Shown here piece by piece: positions 16,201 through 24,182 of a stretch of DNA of 64,000 nucleotides. Position numbers and translations under genes: made by a program. Origin of the DNA: Aureimonas ureilytica DSM 18598 = NBRC 106430 (GTDB lineage: Bacteria; Pseudomonadota; Alphaproteobacteria; Rhizobiales; Rhizobiaceae); assembly GCF_000382705.1 (NCBI RefSeq), contig NZ_ARQE01000010.1, positions 1 to 64,000 on the forward strand, written 5' to 3'. The stretch's first letter is position 1. Each line of letters begins with the position of its first letter. The notes beneath the pieces were generated by a model. That model had not been told where the DNA came from. It made no database searches and saw only the letters and a list, made by a program, of their open reading frames with translations.

Positions 16201-16668
16201 CAGGAGGCGCTCCAGGACGCCGCGCATCGTGGCCGAACCCAGAAGCAGCGTCTCCGAGCGGCCCCGCGTGTGCAGGATGCGGTCGGTGAAGATATGGCCG
16301 CGCTCCAGATCGCCGGCGAGCTGAACCTCGTCGATCGCGACGAACTCCGCCGGCGTTTCGCGCGGCATGGCTTCCACGGTGCAGACCTGATAGCGCGCGT
16401 TGGGCGGCTTGATCTTCTCCTCGCCCGTGATCAGCGACACCGCGCCGATCCCCACGCGCTCCACGACGCGCTGGTAGACCTCGCGCGCCAGAAGCCGCAG
16501 CGGCAGGCCGATGACCCCGGACGAATGCGCCACCATCCGCTCGATCGCCAGAAAGGTCTTGCCGGTGTTGGTCGGCCCGAGCACGGCGGTGACGCCGCGC
16601 CCGTCGAAACGGGAGGCGGGCCGCTTGGCGTTGGCGGGCGTCGAGGGAGGAAGGCGGATGTCCATCAT
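13231..16668 (-). CDS. mgpS: SUV3-like DExH RNA helicase, MgpS type
   Basis: An 1145-residue helicase. Walker A 'GPTNTGKT' (31-38), DExH-like box 'DEVQ' (113-116), 'GSATM' (144-148) and motif VI 'QIAGRAGR' (276-283) identify the SUV3 branch of superfamily 2, known from mitochondrial RNA degradosomes and from rhizobial MgpS. Residues 300-850 hold the SUV3 helical region and a long alphaproteobacterial extension; 870-1010 are acidic, and roughly 1010-1115 are Gly/Arg-rich and disordered, a likely RNA-binding tail. Two adjacent ATGs at 16668 and 16665 can serve as start. It heads the operon with the S4 protein gene. RNA unwinding is expected, but substrates in bacteria are poorly known. Confidence 0.88.
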   Translation of the reverse strand: MMDIRLPPSTPANAKRPASRFDGRGVTAVLGPTNTGKTFLAIERMVAHSSGVIGLPLRLLAREVYQRVVERVGIGAVSLITGEEKIKPPNARYQVCTVEAMPRETPAEFVAIDEVQLAGDLERGHIFTDRILHTRGRSETLLLGSATMRGVLERLLPGIQCVTRPRMSQLLYAGSKKITRLPRRSAIVAFSAEEVYAIAELIRRQRGGAAVVLGALSPRTRNKQVELYQNGEVEFLVATDAIGMGLNLDVDHVAFAQDWKYDGFQYRQLNPSEYGQIAGRAGRHVRDGTFGVTGRVDPLPQELVEALESHHFDSVKVLQWRSRHLDFASVESLKRSLDALPPDEALVRALPAVDQRALDFLTRDEGVMAAAKGARNVELLWEACKLPDYRRIAPAQHAEIIASIYGDLVKRGAVAEDYMASQVRRADSTEGDIDTLSQRIAEIRTWTYISHRPGWLSDPTHWQENTRAIEDRLSDALHERLTKRFVDRRTSVLMKRLRENAFMEAEIGSDGTVLVEGHLVGELQGFRFTPDVKSDGPDAKAVRAAAQKALAGEYDKRAERFFNAPNGDLALGSDALVRWLGAPVATLTAGEDPLRPRTVLLADDGLTGPARDKVAQRVERFVTYQISTILKPLADLREPEGVEGTARGIAFRLYENFGLIQRREISEDVRGLDQDARAALRRLGVRFGAYHIFLPALVKPAPAALMTLLWAVAKDGRERPGFGEVTQLLATGRTSVQPDATFDPIFYSLAGYRLLGRRAVRVDILERLADLIRPALSWTPGAGKRPDGAYNGREFLVTPAMMSILGATADDMDEILKGLGYRSQGVDQREVDTTIATQDQAAAAALAASRQAAQVSAEDAKILEEGATLALTGDAPAQDGIATESDVAEPLASADSLSTADLQPAMHPGAALQDDELTAVTGDDPRPVDSILSDEPVSNADEVEVRHAGAVSDPVAEETPVETALSEASPEDAGTVAEAEGAEPAKIVQLWRPYRGENRNRGQGRGAPGARGPGRHGGAGRSAGPRAGEAEATAGEARPDNRQRFGRGGGGGRTEQNGGEGRGQRFGGKGGGERREGGREQGRGGEGSREERFGGGHRGGGKPHAKPERDAQRTMSTEPRRNDRQKPVDPDSPFAKLAALKDKLK

Positions 16669-16782
16669 GGTCGGACCATAGGTGGGTTCGCGTCCGGGAA
16701 ACGCAAACGATTCTCTGCGGCAAACTGCCCACCCGGGCGCAGGTCCCGGCCTTGCAGGGTCCCGGCCATCCGCCCAACGGCA

Positions 16783-16817
16783 AAGGCCGCCCCCGCCCTT
16801 CGGCGGAAGCGGCCTTC
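16783..16817 (-). terminator. Terminator-like hairpin after the first PepSY-like gene
   Basis: AAGGCCGC and GCGGCCTT pair across an inner CCGCC/GGCGG stem, 26 bases beyond the stop at 16843. The hairpin is stable, with only a short T run on the minus strand. Confidence 0.65.
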
Positions 16818-16842
16818 GATCTCGGATCGGAATCGGGCGCGC

Positions 16843-17226
16843 TCAGCGCACGTCGATGACATCACCCGTGCGGGCGTCGATAATGACGGTGATGTCGTCG
16901 CCTCGGCGGTCGCCACCGTCGACGCGGATCGTGCGGCCCCGGCGCGACACGTCGTCCAGCTCGCGCAGCCCCTCTCGGCGCGCGATGCGGATCGCCTCGC
17001 GATCGCTGATCGAACGGCGCATGCCCGGCGGGGGCGGCGGCGGGCCGTCGCGCCAGCCCGGAGGCGGGCCGCGATCATAGGGCGGCGGCGGAGGGCCGCG
17101 GCGGTCGTCGTCGGGAACGACGCGCAGTCCGCCCGGACCGATCTCCAGCGACTGCGCCATCGCCGGCAGCGTCGTGGCCAAGGTCAGGACGGCCAGACCT
17201 CCCACGCGCAGGAAGCGTCTCATCAT
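16843..17226 (-). CDS. Secreted PepSY-like protein with proline-rich linker
   Basis: A 127-residue exported protein. Signal peptide 1-24 ends 'LPAMA' before Gln25. After a short 'LEIGPGGLRVVP' strand comes a Pro/Gly/Arg-rich linker (about 40-70), then a PepSY-like C-terminal domain: 'DREAIRIARREGLRELDDVSRRGRTIRV' and 'DDITVIIDARTGDVIDVR'. PepSY domains usually act as periplasmic inhibitors or interaction modules; the exact role is unknown. It is clearly paralogous to the next gene upstream, which lacks the Pro-rich linker. It has its own downstream hairpin. Confidence 0.75.
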   Translation of the reverse strand: MMRRFLRVGGLAVLTLATTLPAMAQSLEIGPGGLRVVPDDDRRGPPPPPYDRGPPPGWRDGPPPPPPGMRRSISDREAIRIARREGLRELDDVSRRGRTIRVDGGDRRGDDITVIIDARTGDVIDVR

Positions 17227-17376
17227 GTCTCAACTCCCCTTGAAGCCCCAGCAGGGGCGCTCAACGATTCGGCGTCCCGAAAGCCTTCGGTCCACGAAAA
17301 GGTTCCCGGCCAACGAATCGCGCGGAACTCGATCCCGCAATCGCACTCCGATGCGCAAGGCTGGCGGCACGAAAAA

Positions 17377-17396
17377 GGCGGCGCCAAGGCGCCGCC
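17377..17396 (-). terminator. Intrinsic terminator
   Basis: GGCGGCGCC-AA-GGCGCCGCC is a perfect nine-base stem, followed on the minus strand by five T. It lies 27 bases after the stop at 17424 and separates the two paralogous secreted proteins. Confidence 0.8.
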
Positions 17397-17423
17397 CGAT
17401 GCGAGGAGAAGGAATTTTCGAGC

Positions 17424-17753
17424 TTAGCGGACGGACAGGACTTCGCCGCTGCGACGGTCGATATCGACCTGAATGTCGTCGCCGCGACGATCGGTTCCCA
17501 TGACGCGGAAGCTGTTGCGCATGCGGGTCACGTCGTCCACCTCGCGCACGCCTTCCGAGCGGGCGATCCGCACGGCGTCGCGCTCGCCGATCTCGCGGCC
17601 ACGGCGATCATCGCGGCGCATGTCGCGCTGCTGGTTGGGATCGACGAGGCGCACGCCGTCGCGACCGATCTCGATGCCCTGCGCGAGCGTCGGAGCGGCG
17701 GTGCCGAGCAGCGCGACGGCGGCGAGGGCGAGGGTCAGGTTCTTGCGGATCAT
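17424..17753 (-). CDS. Secreted PepSY-like protein
   Basis: A 109-residue protein with signal peptide 1-25 (hydrophobic core 'LALAAVALLGTAAPTLA', then Gln) and a mature part of 'GIEIGRDGVRLVDP', a charged linker of about 20 residues, then 'ERDAVRIARSEGVREVDDVTR' and 'DDIQVDIDRRSGEVLSVR', the PepSY-like end. It matches the downstream neighbour over most of its length, so the two arose by tandem duplication. ATG 17753 is chosen because the signal peptide begins there; the longer frame runs antisense-free into the phaB region. Function unknown, periplasmic. Confidence 0.78.
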   Translation of the reverse strand: MIRKNLTLALAAVALLGTAAPTLAQGIEIGRDGVRLVDPNQQRDMRRDDRRGREIGERDAVRIARSEGVREVDDVTRMRNSFRVMGTDRRGDDIQVDIDRRSGEVLSVR

Positions 17754-17941
17754 ATCATGAATCCTCGAAAAGGGCGCAACCTCTTCCGGTTGCTTGTCGG
17801 CCGGGAAATGATCCCGCTCCGCTTCGGTTCCCTTTTCTGTCGCTCGCCAAGTCGTTTTGCCTCTTGGGCCCGCGAAACTTGGCCATCGCGCCCGCCGGGA
17901 CCGACCCGCCGGGCGCGCGATTGCTGCATCGCAAGAAAACT

Positions 17942-18667
17942 CTAGGCGAAATACTGCCCGCCATTGACGGTCATCGTCGCGCCCGTGATGAAACCGGCGT
18001 CGTCGGAGGCCAGGAACAGGACGGTGCGGGCGATCTCCTCGGGCTCGCCCAGGCGGCCGACCGGGATTTGCGGCAGGATGCGCTCGTTCAGCACCTTCTC
18101 GTCGATCGCGCGCACCATGTCCGTGCCGATATAGCCGGGGCAGATGGCGTTGACGGTGATGCCGACGCGCGCGCCTTCCTGCGCCAGCGCCTTGGTGAAG
18201 CCGATGTCGCCAGCCTTGGCGGCGGAATAGTTCACCTGCCCCGCCTGCCCCTTCTGGCCGTTGATCGAGGAAATGTTGATGACGCGGCCGAACCTGCGCT
18301 CGCGCATCCCCTCCCAGGCCGGGCGCGTCATGTTGAACAGCCCGTTGAGATTGGTGTTGATGACGGCGGTCCACTGCTCGGCCGTCATCTTGTGGAACAT
18401 GGCGTCGCGCGTGATGCCGGCATTGTTGACAAGGACGGCGAGCGGGCCGAGCTCGGCCTCGACCCTGGCGATGCCCTCGGCACAGGCCTCATAGGAGCTG
18501 ACGTCCCATTTGAAGACCGGGATGCCGGTTTCCGCGCGGAAGGCTTCGGCCGCCGCGTCGTTGCCGGCGTAGTTGGCGGCCACGCTGTAGCCCGCCTCCT
18601 TCAGCGCCTTCGACACGGCGCCGCCGATGCCCCGCGTTCCACCCGTCACGATCGCCACTTTGCTCAT
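17942..18667 (-). CDS. phaB: Acetoacetyl-CoA reductase
   Basis: A 241-residue short-chain dehydrogenase that reduces acetoacetyl-CoA to (R)-3-hydroxybutyryl-CoA with NADPH, the second step of polyhydroxybutyrate synthesis. Cofactor motif 'TGGTRGIG' (8-15), 'NNAG' (81-84), catalytic S134, Y147 and K151 ('YSAAK'), and the PhbB-typical 'ISSINGQKGQAGQVNY' are present. ATG 18667 is preceded by a strong GGAGG site, deciding against the 14-residue longer form. It follows phaA in the same direction with a 153-base gap. Confidence 0.95.
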   Translation of the reverse strand: MSKVAIVTGGTRGIGGAVSKALKEAGYSVAANYAGNDAAAEAFRAETGIPVFKWDVSSYEACAEGIARVEAELGPLAVLVNNAGITRDAMFHKMTAEQWTAVINTNLNGLFNMTRPAWEGMRERRFGRVINISSINGQKGQAGQVNYSAAKAGDIGFTKALAQEGARVGITVNAICPGYIGTDMVRAIDEKVLNERILPQIPVGRLGEPEEIARTVLFLASDDAGFITGATMTVNGGQYFA

Positions 18668-18820
18668 GCGTTTCCTCCGAAGTCTTCTGGGCTGCTTTAG
18701 GGATGACACGAAGCGGGCCGCGACCGGGACGGCCGCGCACCGAAGCGTGATCGGAAAGGGAGAAGAGAGAACGGGAAGGGAGAGCGGCGCCCGTGCGCCC
18801 GCTCGCCCTCCCCTATCGCG

Positions 18821-20005
18821 TCAGAAACGCTCGATGCACATGGCGACACCCATGCCGCCGCCGACGCAGAGCGTGGTTAGGCCGCGCTTGGCCTCGCGGC
18901 GGCGCATCTCGTAGAGGAGCGTGTTGAGGACGCGCGCGCCCGAAGCGCCGATCGGATGGCCGATCGCGATGGCGCCGCCATTGACGTTGACGATGTCGGG
19001 GTTCCAGCCGAGATCCTTGTTCACCGCGCAGGCCTGCGCGGCGAAGGCCTCGTTGGCCTCCACGAGTTCGAGGTCTTCCAGGCGCCAGCCGGCCTTTTCG
19101 AGCGCGCGGCGCGAGGCCGGGATCGGGCCCGAGCCCATGACGGCGGGATCGACGCCGACGGTCGCGAAGGAGGCGATGCGCGCCAGCGGCGTCAGGCCGC
19201 GCCGCGTGGCTTCCTCTTCGCTCATCAAGACCACGGCGGCCGCGCCGTCGTTGATGCCCGAGGCGTTGCCGGCCGTGACCGTGCCTTCCTTGTCGAAGGC
19301 GGGCTTCAGCTTCTGCACCTTATCGAGCGTCGTGCCCGGCTTGATGTATTCGTCGTCCGCGACCACCACGTCGCCCTTGCGGCTCGACACGGTGAAGGGA
19401 ACGATCTCGTCCTTGAAGCGGCCGGCCTTCTGGGCCTCCTCGGCCTTGTTCTGCGAGCGGACGGCGAACTCGTCCTGCTCGTCGCGCGTGATCTGCCACT
19501 GGCGCGCGACGTTCTCGGCCGTGTTGCCCATGTGGTAGCCCTGGAAGGCGTCGATCAGGCCGTCCTTCAGCATCGTGTCGATGAACTTGAGATCGCCCAT
19601 CTTCTGGCCGGCGCGCAGATGCGCGGCATGGGGCGCCATGGACATGGATTCCTGCCCGCCCGCGACCACGACGCGCGCGTCGCCGGTGGCGATCTGCTGC
19701 GCGCCGAGCGCCACGGCGCGAAGGCCCGAACCGCAGAGCTGGTTGAGCCCCCAGGCCGAGGCTTCCTTCGGCACGCCCGCCTTCATGGCCGCCTGACGCG
19801 CCGGGTTCTGCCCTTCGGCCGCCTGCAGGACCTGGCCGAGGATCACCTCGTCCACCTCGCCCGGCGCAACGCCCGCGCGTACGAGCGCTTCGGTGATCGC
19901 GGCGGCGCCCAGGTGATGGGCGGGAACATTGGCGAAGGCGCCGTTGAAGGCGCCGACCGGCGTGCGCGCCGCTCCCACGATGACGATTCGCTGCGCTGCG
20001 CTCAT
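18821..20005 (-). CDS. phaA: Acetyl-CoA C-acetyltransferase (beta-ketothiolase)
   Basis: A 394-residue thiolase joining two acetyl-CoA into acetoacetyl-CoA, the first step of PHB synthesis. The nucleophile C91 sits in 'NQLCGSGLR', H350 in 'GHPIGASGAR', and the acid-base C380 in 'LCVGGGMG'. Length and motifs are those of biosynthetic PhaA. It lies upstream of phaB and divergent from phaR, forming the usual PHB locus; the PHB synthase phaC is not in the window. Confidence 0.95.
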   Translation of the reverse strand: MSAAQRIVIVGAARTPVGAFNGAFANVPAHHLGAAAITEALVRAGVAPGEVDEVILGQVLQAAEGQNPARQAAMKAGVPKEASAWGLNQLCGSGLRAVALGAQQIATGDARVVVAGGQESMSMAPHAAHLRAGQKMGDLKFIDTMLKDGLIDAFQGYHMGNTAENVARQWQITRDEQDEFAVRSQNKAEEAQKAGRFKDEIVPFTVSSRKGDVVVADDEYIKPGTTLDKVQKLKPAFDKEGTVTAGNASGINDGAAAVVLMSEEEATRRGLTPLARIASFATVGVDPAVMGSGPIPASRRALEKAGWRLEDLELVEANEAFAAQACAVNKDLGWNPDIVNVNGGAIAIGHPIGASGARVLNTLLYEMRRREAKRGLTTLCVGGGMGVAMCIERF

Positions 20006-20058
20006 GCCTTGCCCCTTCCCTGCCCGTTCCGCCGTTCCGCGTCGGCGGTGTCCGGGCG

Positions 20059-20087
20059 ACCTTCGCAGAGTGATCGGGAGCCGTCAA
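20059..20087 (-). promoter_or_regulatory. Possible phaAB promoter
   Basis: Minus-strand TTGACG (plus 20082-20087), 17 bases, GAAGGT (plus 20059-20064), about 55 bases upstream of phaA. The -35 is good but the -10 is poor, so this is tentative. Confidence 0.35.
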
Positions 20088-20180
20088 ACACAAGCGCAGA
20101 TTTCACCGGAGGCTTTTCGCGCCTGCGGCGAAGTTGGGCGGGTCGAGGGGAGATTTCCCAAGAATTTCAGGCGGAACCGT

Positions 20181-20210
20181 TTGGAAACAGCGCAAAAACA
20201 TGCCTATCAT
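20181..20210 (+). promoter_or_regulatory. Promoter of phaR
   Basis: TTGGAA (20181-20186), 18 bases, TATCAT (20205-20210), with start expected near 20217, about 50 bases before the phaR ATG. The hexamers and spacing fit a housekeeping promoter. Confidence 0.55.
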
Positions 20211-20265
20211 TTCGCAAGGGCAGCGTAGAATGACGCCCGAACGGAATCGCCTTGGGAGAGAGCGG

Positions 20266-20865
20266 ATGGCACGCAGCAACGAACCGACCGTCATCAAGAA
20301 ATACGCCAACCGCCGCCTCTACAACACCGGCACCAGCATGTATGTCACGCTCGAGAATCTCGCGGCCATGGTGAAGGGCAACGAGGACTTCGTGGTGCAG
20401 GACGCCAAGACCGGCGAGGACATCACGCATTCCGTCCTGACGCAGATCATTTTCGAGCAGGAGAACAAGGGCGGGCAGAATCTCATGCCGATCGCCTTCC
20501 TGCGCCAGCTCATCCGCTTCTATGGCGACCAGATGCAGATGGTGATTCCCGCCTATCTCGAGCAGTCCATGGCCGCCTTCTCGCGCGAGCAGGAATCCTA
20601 TCGCGGCGCGGCGGGCAGCAATCCGCTTCAGATGATGGAAACCCAGGTGCGCCGGAACACGGAAATGTTCCGCGAGGCGATGGGCATGTTCAACCCGTTC
20701 CTCGCCAGCGCCATGGGGATGCCCGACAAGGCGACCGGCCGCCCCGCGGAGCGCGCCCCCGAGCCCGCGCCCGCCGGCCCGACGGCGGACGATTTCAGCG
20801 CCATGCGCGAGCAGCTCGCCGCCATGCAGCGCCGGCTGGAAGAAATGGACAAGAAGGGCAACTGA
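20266..20865 (+). CDS. phaR: Polyhydroxyalkanoate synthesis repressor
   Basis: A 199-residue PhaR/AniA protein. The N-terminal PHB-accumulation regulator domain is 'IKKYANRRLYNTGTSMYVTLENLA' onward (8-70), followed by the second domain with 'QLIRFYGDQMQMVIPAYLEQSM' (about 80-115). The end is an Ala/Pro linker and a short coiled coil ('MREQLAAMQRRLEEMD'). PhaR binds DNA and PHB granules and represses phasin and related genes. The ATG at 20266 has GGGAGAG upstream; longer in-frame forms have no family likeness. Divergent from phaA. Confidence 0.93.
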   Translation: MARSNEPTVIKKYANRRLYNTGTSMYVTLENLAAMVKGNEDFVVQDAKTGEDITHSVLTQIIFEQENKGGQNLMPIAFLRQLIRFYGDQMQMVIPAYLEQSMAAFSREQESYRGAAGSNPLQMMETQVRRNTEMFREAMGMFNPFLASAMGMPDKATGRPAERAPEPAPAGPTADDFSAMREQLAAMQRRLEEMDKKGN

Positions 20866-21028
20866 GCCCGGCGGGGGACAAGGGGGCAGGCGCGCCCTGC
20901 CCCATTCCGCCGCAACCGCTGGCGAAGCCCGCGCGGTCTAGGCTCGATCGTTCCGGATCTCGAATTCCTTCGAACCCTCCGGACAAGTGGCCTCCAGCGC
21001 CAGCGAGAGATCACGACGAACGGACAAG

Positions 21029-21064
21029 AAAAAAGGCCGGACGCTCGCGCATCCGGCCTTTTTT
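21029..21064. terminator. Bidirectional terminator between phaR and rpmF
   Basis: AAAAAAGGCCGGA and TCCGGCCTTTTTT pair around a ten-base loop. A seven-base GC stem with A and T runs on both sides serves the convergent genes phaR and rpmF. Confidence 0.9.
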
Positions 21065-21096
21065 GATTCACGAGGGGCTCGACGCCCCGGCATGGA

Positions 21097-21282
21097 TCAG
21101 GCGTCCTGCTTGACCGCAAGGATCTGACGGCCACGGTACATGCCGGACTTCAGATCGATGTGGTGCGGGCGGCGCAGCTCGCCCGAGTTCTTGTCCTCGA
21201 CATAGGTCGGGGCCTTGAGCGCGTCGGCCGAGCGGCGCATGCCACGCTTGGAGGGGGAGGTTTTGCGTTTGGGGACGGCCAT
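21097..21282 (-). CDS. rpmF: 50S ribosomal protein L32
   Basis: A 61-residue basic protein beginning '[21 protein letters not shown]' after Met, the invariant start of L32, and ending '[16 protein letters not shown]'. This is the alphaproteobacterial form without the zinc-binding Cys pairs. It is a component of the large ribosomal subunit. Located downstream of mtgA, a conserved order in Hyphomicrobiales, with a 254-base gap that probably holds its own promoter. Confidence 0.97.
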   Translation of the reverse strand: MAVPKRKTSPSKRGMRRSADALKAPTYVEDKNSGELRRPHHIDLKSGMYRGRQILAVKQDA

Positions 21283-21536
21283 CGGTTTCTCCGTTCACAT
21301 CGGCGGCGCTGAGTTCCGTCGAGGACGAACCGCGTCGAAGGGTTGTTGTTCTTGGTTTGGCGGACGCGGAACGCCCGCGAAAGCCGATCCCGATCAAACG
21401 ACCGGCCGTCGAAGCCCAGAGGGTTCGAATTCGGCCCTATCGAATTGACGGGAATTCGGCTTTGCCCTTAGCAAAGATGCCCCCGCTTGGAAAGGGGCGG
21501 GCCGGTTTTTCTCCGCTCCTGCCTCTCGCCGCCGCG

Positions 21537-22250
21537 TCAGCGCGCGCCGAGAACGCAGCCCGTATAGTCGCCGGAGGCGCGCGCCCGCGCCTCCACGACC
21601 TGCGCCAGACGCCGCAATCCGGCCGATGGGCGGGCGGGATCGCGCGTCAGCGGCGAGGGCAGCGTCACCGCCAGAAGCGCCGCCTGCCGGGCGGTGAGCT
21701 GCGAGGGCGGCTTGTTGAAATAGAAGCGCGAGGCGGCGCCGATTCCATAGATGCCGTCGCCCCATTCGGCGATATTGAGATAGATTTCCATGGTGCGGCG
21801 CTTCGTCCAGACGAAGTCCGCATAGGTGGCGAGCGGCAGTTCCAGCGCCTTGCGCAGGAAGGAGCGCCCGTTCCACAGGAAGAGATTCTTGGCGGTCTGC
21901 ATGGGGATGGTGGACGCGCCGCGCCCGGCCTCCCCCTCGTTCACGGCCTGATCCACGACGGTGCCGAGCGCCGCCCAGTCCACCCCGCCATGGAAACAGA
22001 ACTGCCCGTCCTCCGACATCATGACGGAGGCGACCATGACCGGGGCGATGGCCTCGATCGGCGTCCATTCGCGGTCATAGGGTTGAAACGAGAAATGCTC
22101 CGCCAGCATCAGGGTCGAGACCGGATGCACGGCGGGAATGGCGTAGATCGGCACGAGCGCGGCGGGGATCGCGGCAAGCCCGACCAGAACGAAGAGAAGC
22201 GCGAAGACCAGCCGGCGCATCAGCGGCGCGCCCGCGCGACGGCGCGCCAT
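21537..22250 (-). CDS. mtgA: Monofunctional peptidoglycan glycosyltransferase
   Basis: A 237-residue family 51 glycosyltransferase that polymerises lipid II in the periplasm. One N-terminal membrane anchor (about 11-35) is followed by the family motifs 'EDGQFCFHGGVDW', 'GASTIPMQTAKNLFLW', 'RKALELPLA', 'KRRTMEIYLN' and 'EWGDGIYGI'. ATG 22250 places the anchor right after a short basic tail and has GGAG nine bases upstream; in-frame starts further up would add up to 180 residues without likeness to the family. No transpeptidase domain. Confidence 0.92.
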   Translation of the reverse strand: MARRRAGAPLMRRLVFALLFVLVGLAAIPAALVPIYAIPAVHPVSTLMLAEHFSFQPYDREWTPIEAIAPVMVASVMMSEDGQFCFHGGVDWAALGTVVDQAVNEGEAGRGASTIPMQTAKNLFLWNGRSFLRKALELPLATYADFVWTKRRTMEIYLNIAEWGDGIYGIGAASRFYFNKPPSQLTARQAALLAVTLPSPLTRDPARPSAGLRRLAQVVEARARASGDYTGCVLGAR

Positions 22251-22530
22251 CGGAGGCTCCTCGCCCGTCTCCTGGTCAAGCCAGTCCCGCGCGCCATCGC
22301 CTGCGTCGGCGGGAGGCCCGTCGAAACGGCCGTGGTCGGCCTCCGTCTCAAGCCGCTCGGCCACGCATTTCGTCCATGATCTCAGCGAACCCCAAGGCGC
22401 CTGTCCCCGCTCCGTCATAGCAAGCTCGGGGAAAGCGGGGCAATCGTCCCGCCGAACACGACTTGCGGCAGGGCGCGGCGGAAGGCACAGAAGGCCCTGA
22501 CCGTCATTGCCCCCCTCTTTGCGAGCTTCC

Positions 22531-23445
22531 ATGTCCGACAGCGCCGCGCGGCCCGCCTTCGAAACGCAACTCGGCCAGTCCGCCGCCCGCATGGAAGAGG
22601 TGCTCGGCCAGGCCCTCGCCAGCGACACGACTTTGCTCAAGGGCGCGCCCGAGCGCCTGTTGGAGGCCATGCGACACGGCGCGCTCGGCGGGGGAAAGCG
22701 CCTGCGCCCGTTCCTCGTGGAAGCCTCGGCCGCGCTGTTCGGCGCGTCAGTGGAGGCCGCCGCGCCCGTTGCCGCCGCGCTCGAATGCATCCACTGCTAT
22801 TCCCTGGTTCATGACGATCTGCCGGCCATGGACGACGACGATCTGCGCCGGGGCCGCCCGACGGTTCACCGCGCCTTCGACGAGGCGACGGCGATTCTCG
22901 CCGGCGACGCGCTTCTGACGCTCGCCTTCGGGCTGGTCGCCGAGGCAGACGCCCTGCCCGCCCCGGCGCGCCTGTCGCTCGTCGCGCTTCTGTCGCGCGA
23001 AGCCGGGGCCGCCGGCATGGCGGGGGGGCAGGCGCTGGATCTGGCCGCTGAAACGCAGACGCTCTCGGAAGCCGAGATCGCGCGGATGCAGGCGATGAAG
23101 ACCGGCGCGCTTCTGGCCTTCGCGGCGGAAGCCGGGCCGATCCTCGCCGGCGCGCCGGAGGCCGATCGCAAGGTCCTGCGTCGCTATGGCGAGATCATCG
23201 GCCTCGCCTTCCAGCTCGCGGACGATCTCCTGGACGAGACGGCCGATGCCGCGACGCTCGGCAAGGCGGTCGGCAAGGATCAGGCGCGCGGCAAGAAGAC
23301 CCTGCCCGCCCTGCGCGGCCAGGACTGGACGCGCGGCGAACTCGCTCGTCTGGTGGCGGAGGCCGAAGCCCTCCTCGCGCCCTATGGCGAGCGGGCCGAG
23401 ACGCTGCGCGAGACCGCCCGTTTCGTCGCCTTCCGAGACCGATAG
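22531..23445 (+). CDS. ispA: Polyprenyl (farnesyl) diphosphate synthase
   Basis: A 304-residue trans-isoprenyl diphosphate synthase. The first Asp-rich motif is 'DDLPAMDDDD' (95-104), the second 'DDLLDE' (231-236), and 'GGGKRLRP' (53-60) binds isopentenyl diphosphate. Length and the 'CIHCYSLVHDD' region are those of IspA-type farnesyl diphosphate synthases, feeding quinone, hopanoid and bactoprenol synthesis. ATG 22531 is preferred to a start eight codons earlier. The geranylgeranyl specificity cannot be excluded. It is divergent from mtgA and 21 bases before a WYL regulator. Confidence 0.9.
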   Translation: MSDSAARPAFETQLGQSAARMEEVLGQALASDTTLLKGAPERLLEAMRHGALGGGKRLRPFLVEASAALFGASVEAAAPVAAALECIHCYSLVHDDLPAMDDDDLRRGRPTVHRAFDEATAILAGDALLTLAFGLVAEADALPAPARLSLVALLSREAGAAGMAGGQALDLAAETQTLSEAEIARMQAMKTGALLAFAAEAGPILAGAPEADRKVLRRYGEIIGLAFQLADDLLDETADAATLGKAVGKDQARGKKTLPALRGQDWTRGELARLVAEAEALLAPYGERAETLRETARFVAFRDR

Positions 23446-23466
23446 GCCGCGCCCCTCGCCCCGGCC

Positions 23467-24168
23467 ATGTCGCGCTCGGAACGCCTCCTCGATCTTCTTC
23501 AGCTCCTGCGCCGTCACCGCCAGCCGGTGAGCGGGCGGGCGCTGGCGGAAGAACTCGGCGTCAGCCTGCGCACGCTCTATCGCGACGTCGCCAGCCTTCA
23601 GGCCATGGGCGCGGAAATCGAAGGCGAGGCCGGGCTCGGCTATGTCCTGAAGCCCGGCTTCCATCTGCCGCCCCTCATGTTCCGGCCGGACGAGTTGCAG
23701 GCCCTCGCGCTCGGCGCGCGCTGGGTGGCGGACCGGGCGGATGCGGCGTTGAGCGAAGCGGCGCTGAGCGCCCTGTCGCGCATCTCGGCCGTCCTGCCGC
23801 CCGATCTCAAAGCCGATCTCGACGCCTCCGCGCTTCTTCTCGGCCCGGCCAAGGGATTCGTGAGCGATAGCGTGGACACGGCGCTGCTGCGACAAGCGAT
23901 CCGAGGCGGGCGCAAGCTGCGCCTGTCCTATCGCGATGCGTCGGATGCGGCGTCCGAAAGGGTCATCTGGCCCTTCGCGCTGGCCTTCTTCGAGGGCGTG
24001 CGGCTGCTGCTCGGCTGGTGCGAGTTGAGAGAGAGCTTCCGCAATTTCCGCACCGATCGTATCGTCTCGGCCGAGCTTCTGGCTGAGCGAAGCCCCAAGC
24101 GACCGCCGGTCCTTCTCAAGGAGTGGCGGATTGCGGAAGGCATCAAGGCCGATTGCAAGGTCGGCTGA
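23467..24168 (+). CDS. HTH-WYL family transcriptional regulator (YafY-like)
   Basis: A 233-residue regulator with an N-terminal winged helix-turn-helix ('RPVSGRALAEELGVSLRTLYRDVASLQAMG', about 20-50) and a WYL domain (about 135-230; 'GRKLRLSYRDASDAASERVIWPFAL'), thought to bind small ligands or nucleic acid. It ends in a short basic tail. It follows ispA by 21 bases and precedes the amidohydrolase by 14 bases, so it may be cotranscribed and regulate that gene; this is inference from position. Confidence 0.85.
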   Translation: MSRSERLLDLLQLLRRHRQPVSGRALAEELGVSLRTLYRDVASLQAMGAEIEGEAGLGYVLKPGFHLPPLMFRPDELQALALGARWVADRADAALSEAALSALSRISAVLPPDLKADLDASALLLGPAKGFVSDSVDTALLRQAIRGGRKLRLSYRDASDAASERVIWPFALAFFEGVRLLLGWCELRESFRNFRTDRIVSAELLAERSPKRPPVLLKEWRIAEGIKADCKVG

Positions 24169-24182
24169 AGGAGGACGTATCG

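Noticed and set aside
13357-17427. 1356-codon open frame on the plus strand
   Set aside because: It is antisense to the helicase and the PepSY-like gene and has the composition expected from a mirrored GC-rich coding strand.
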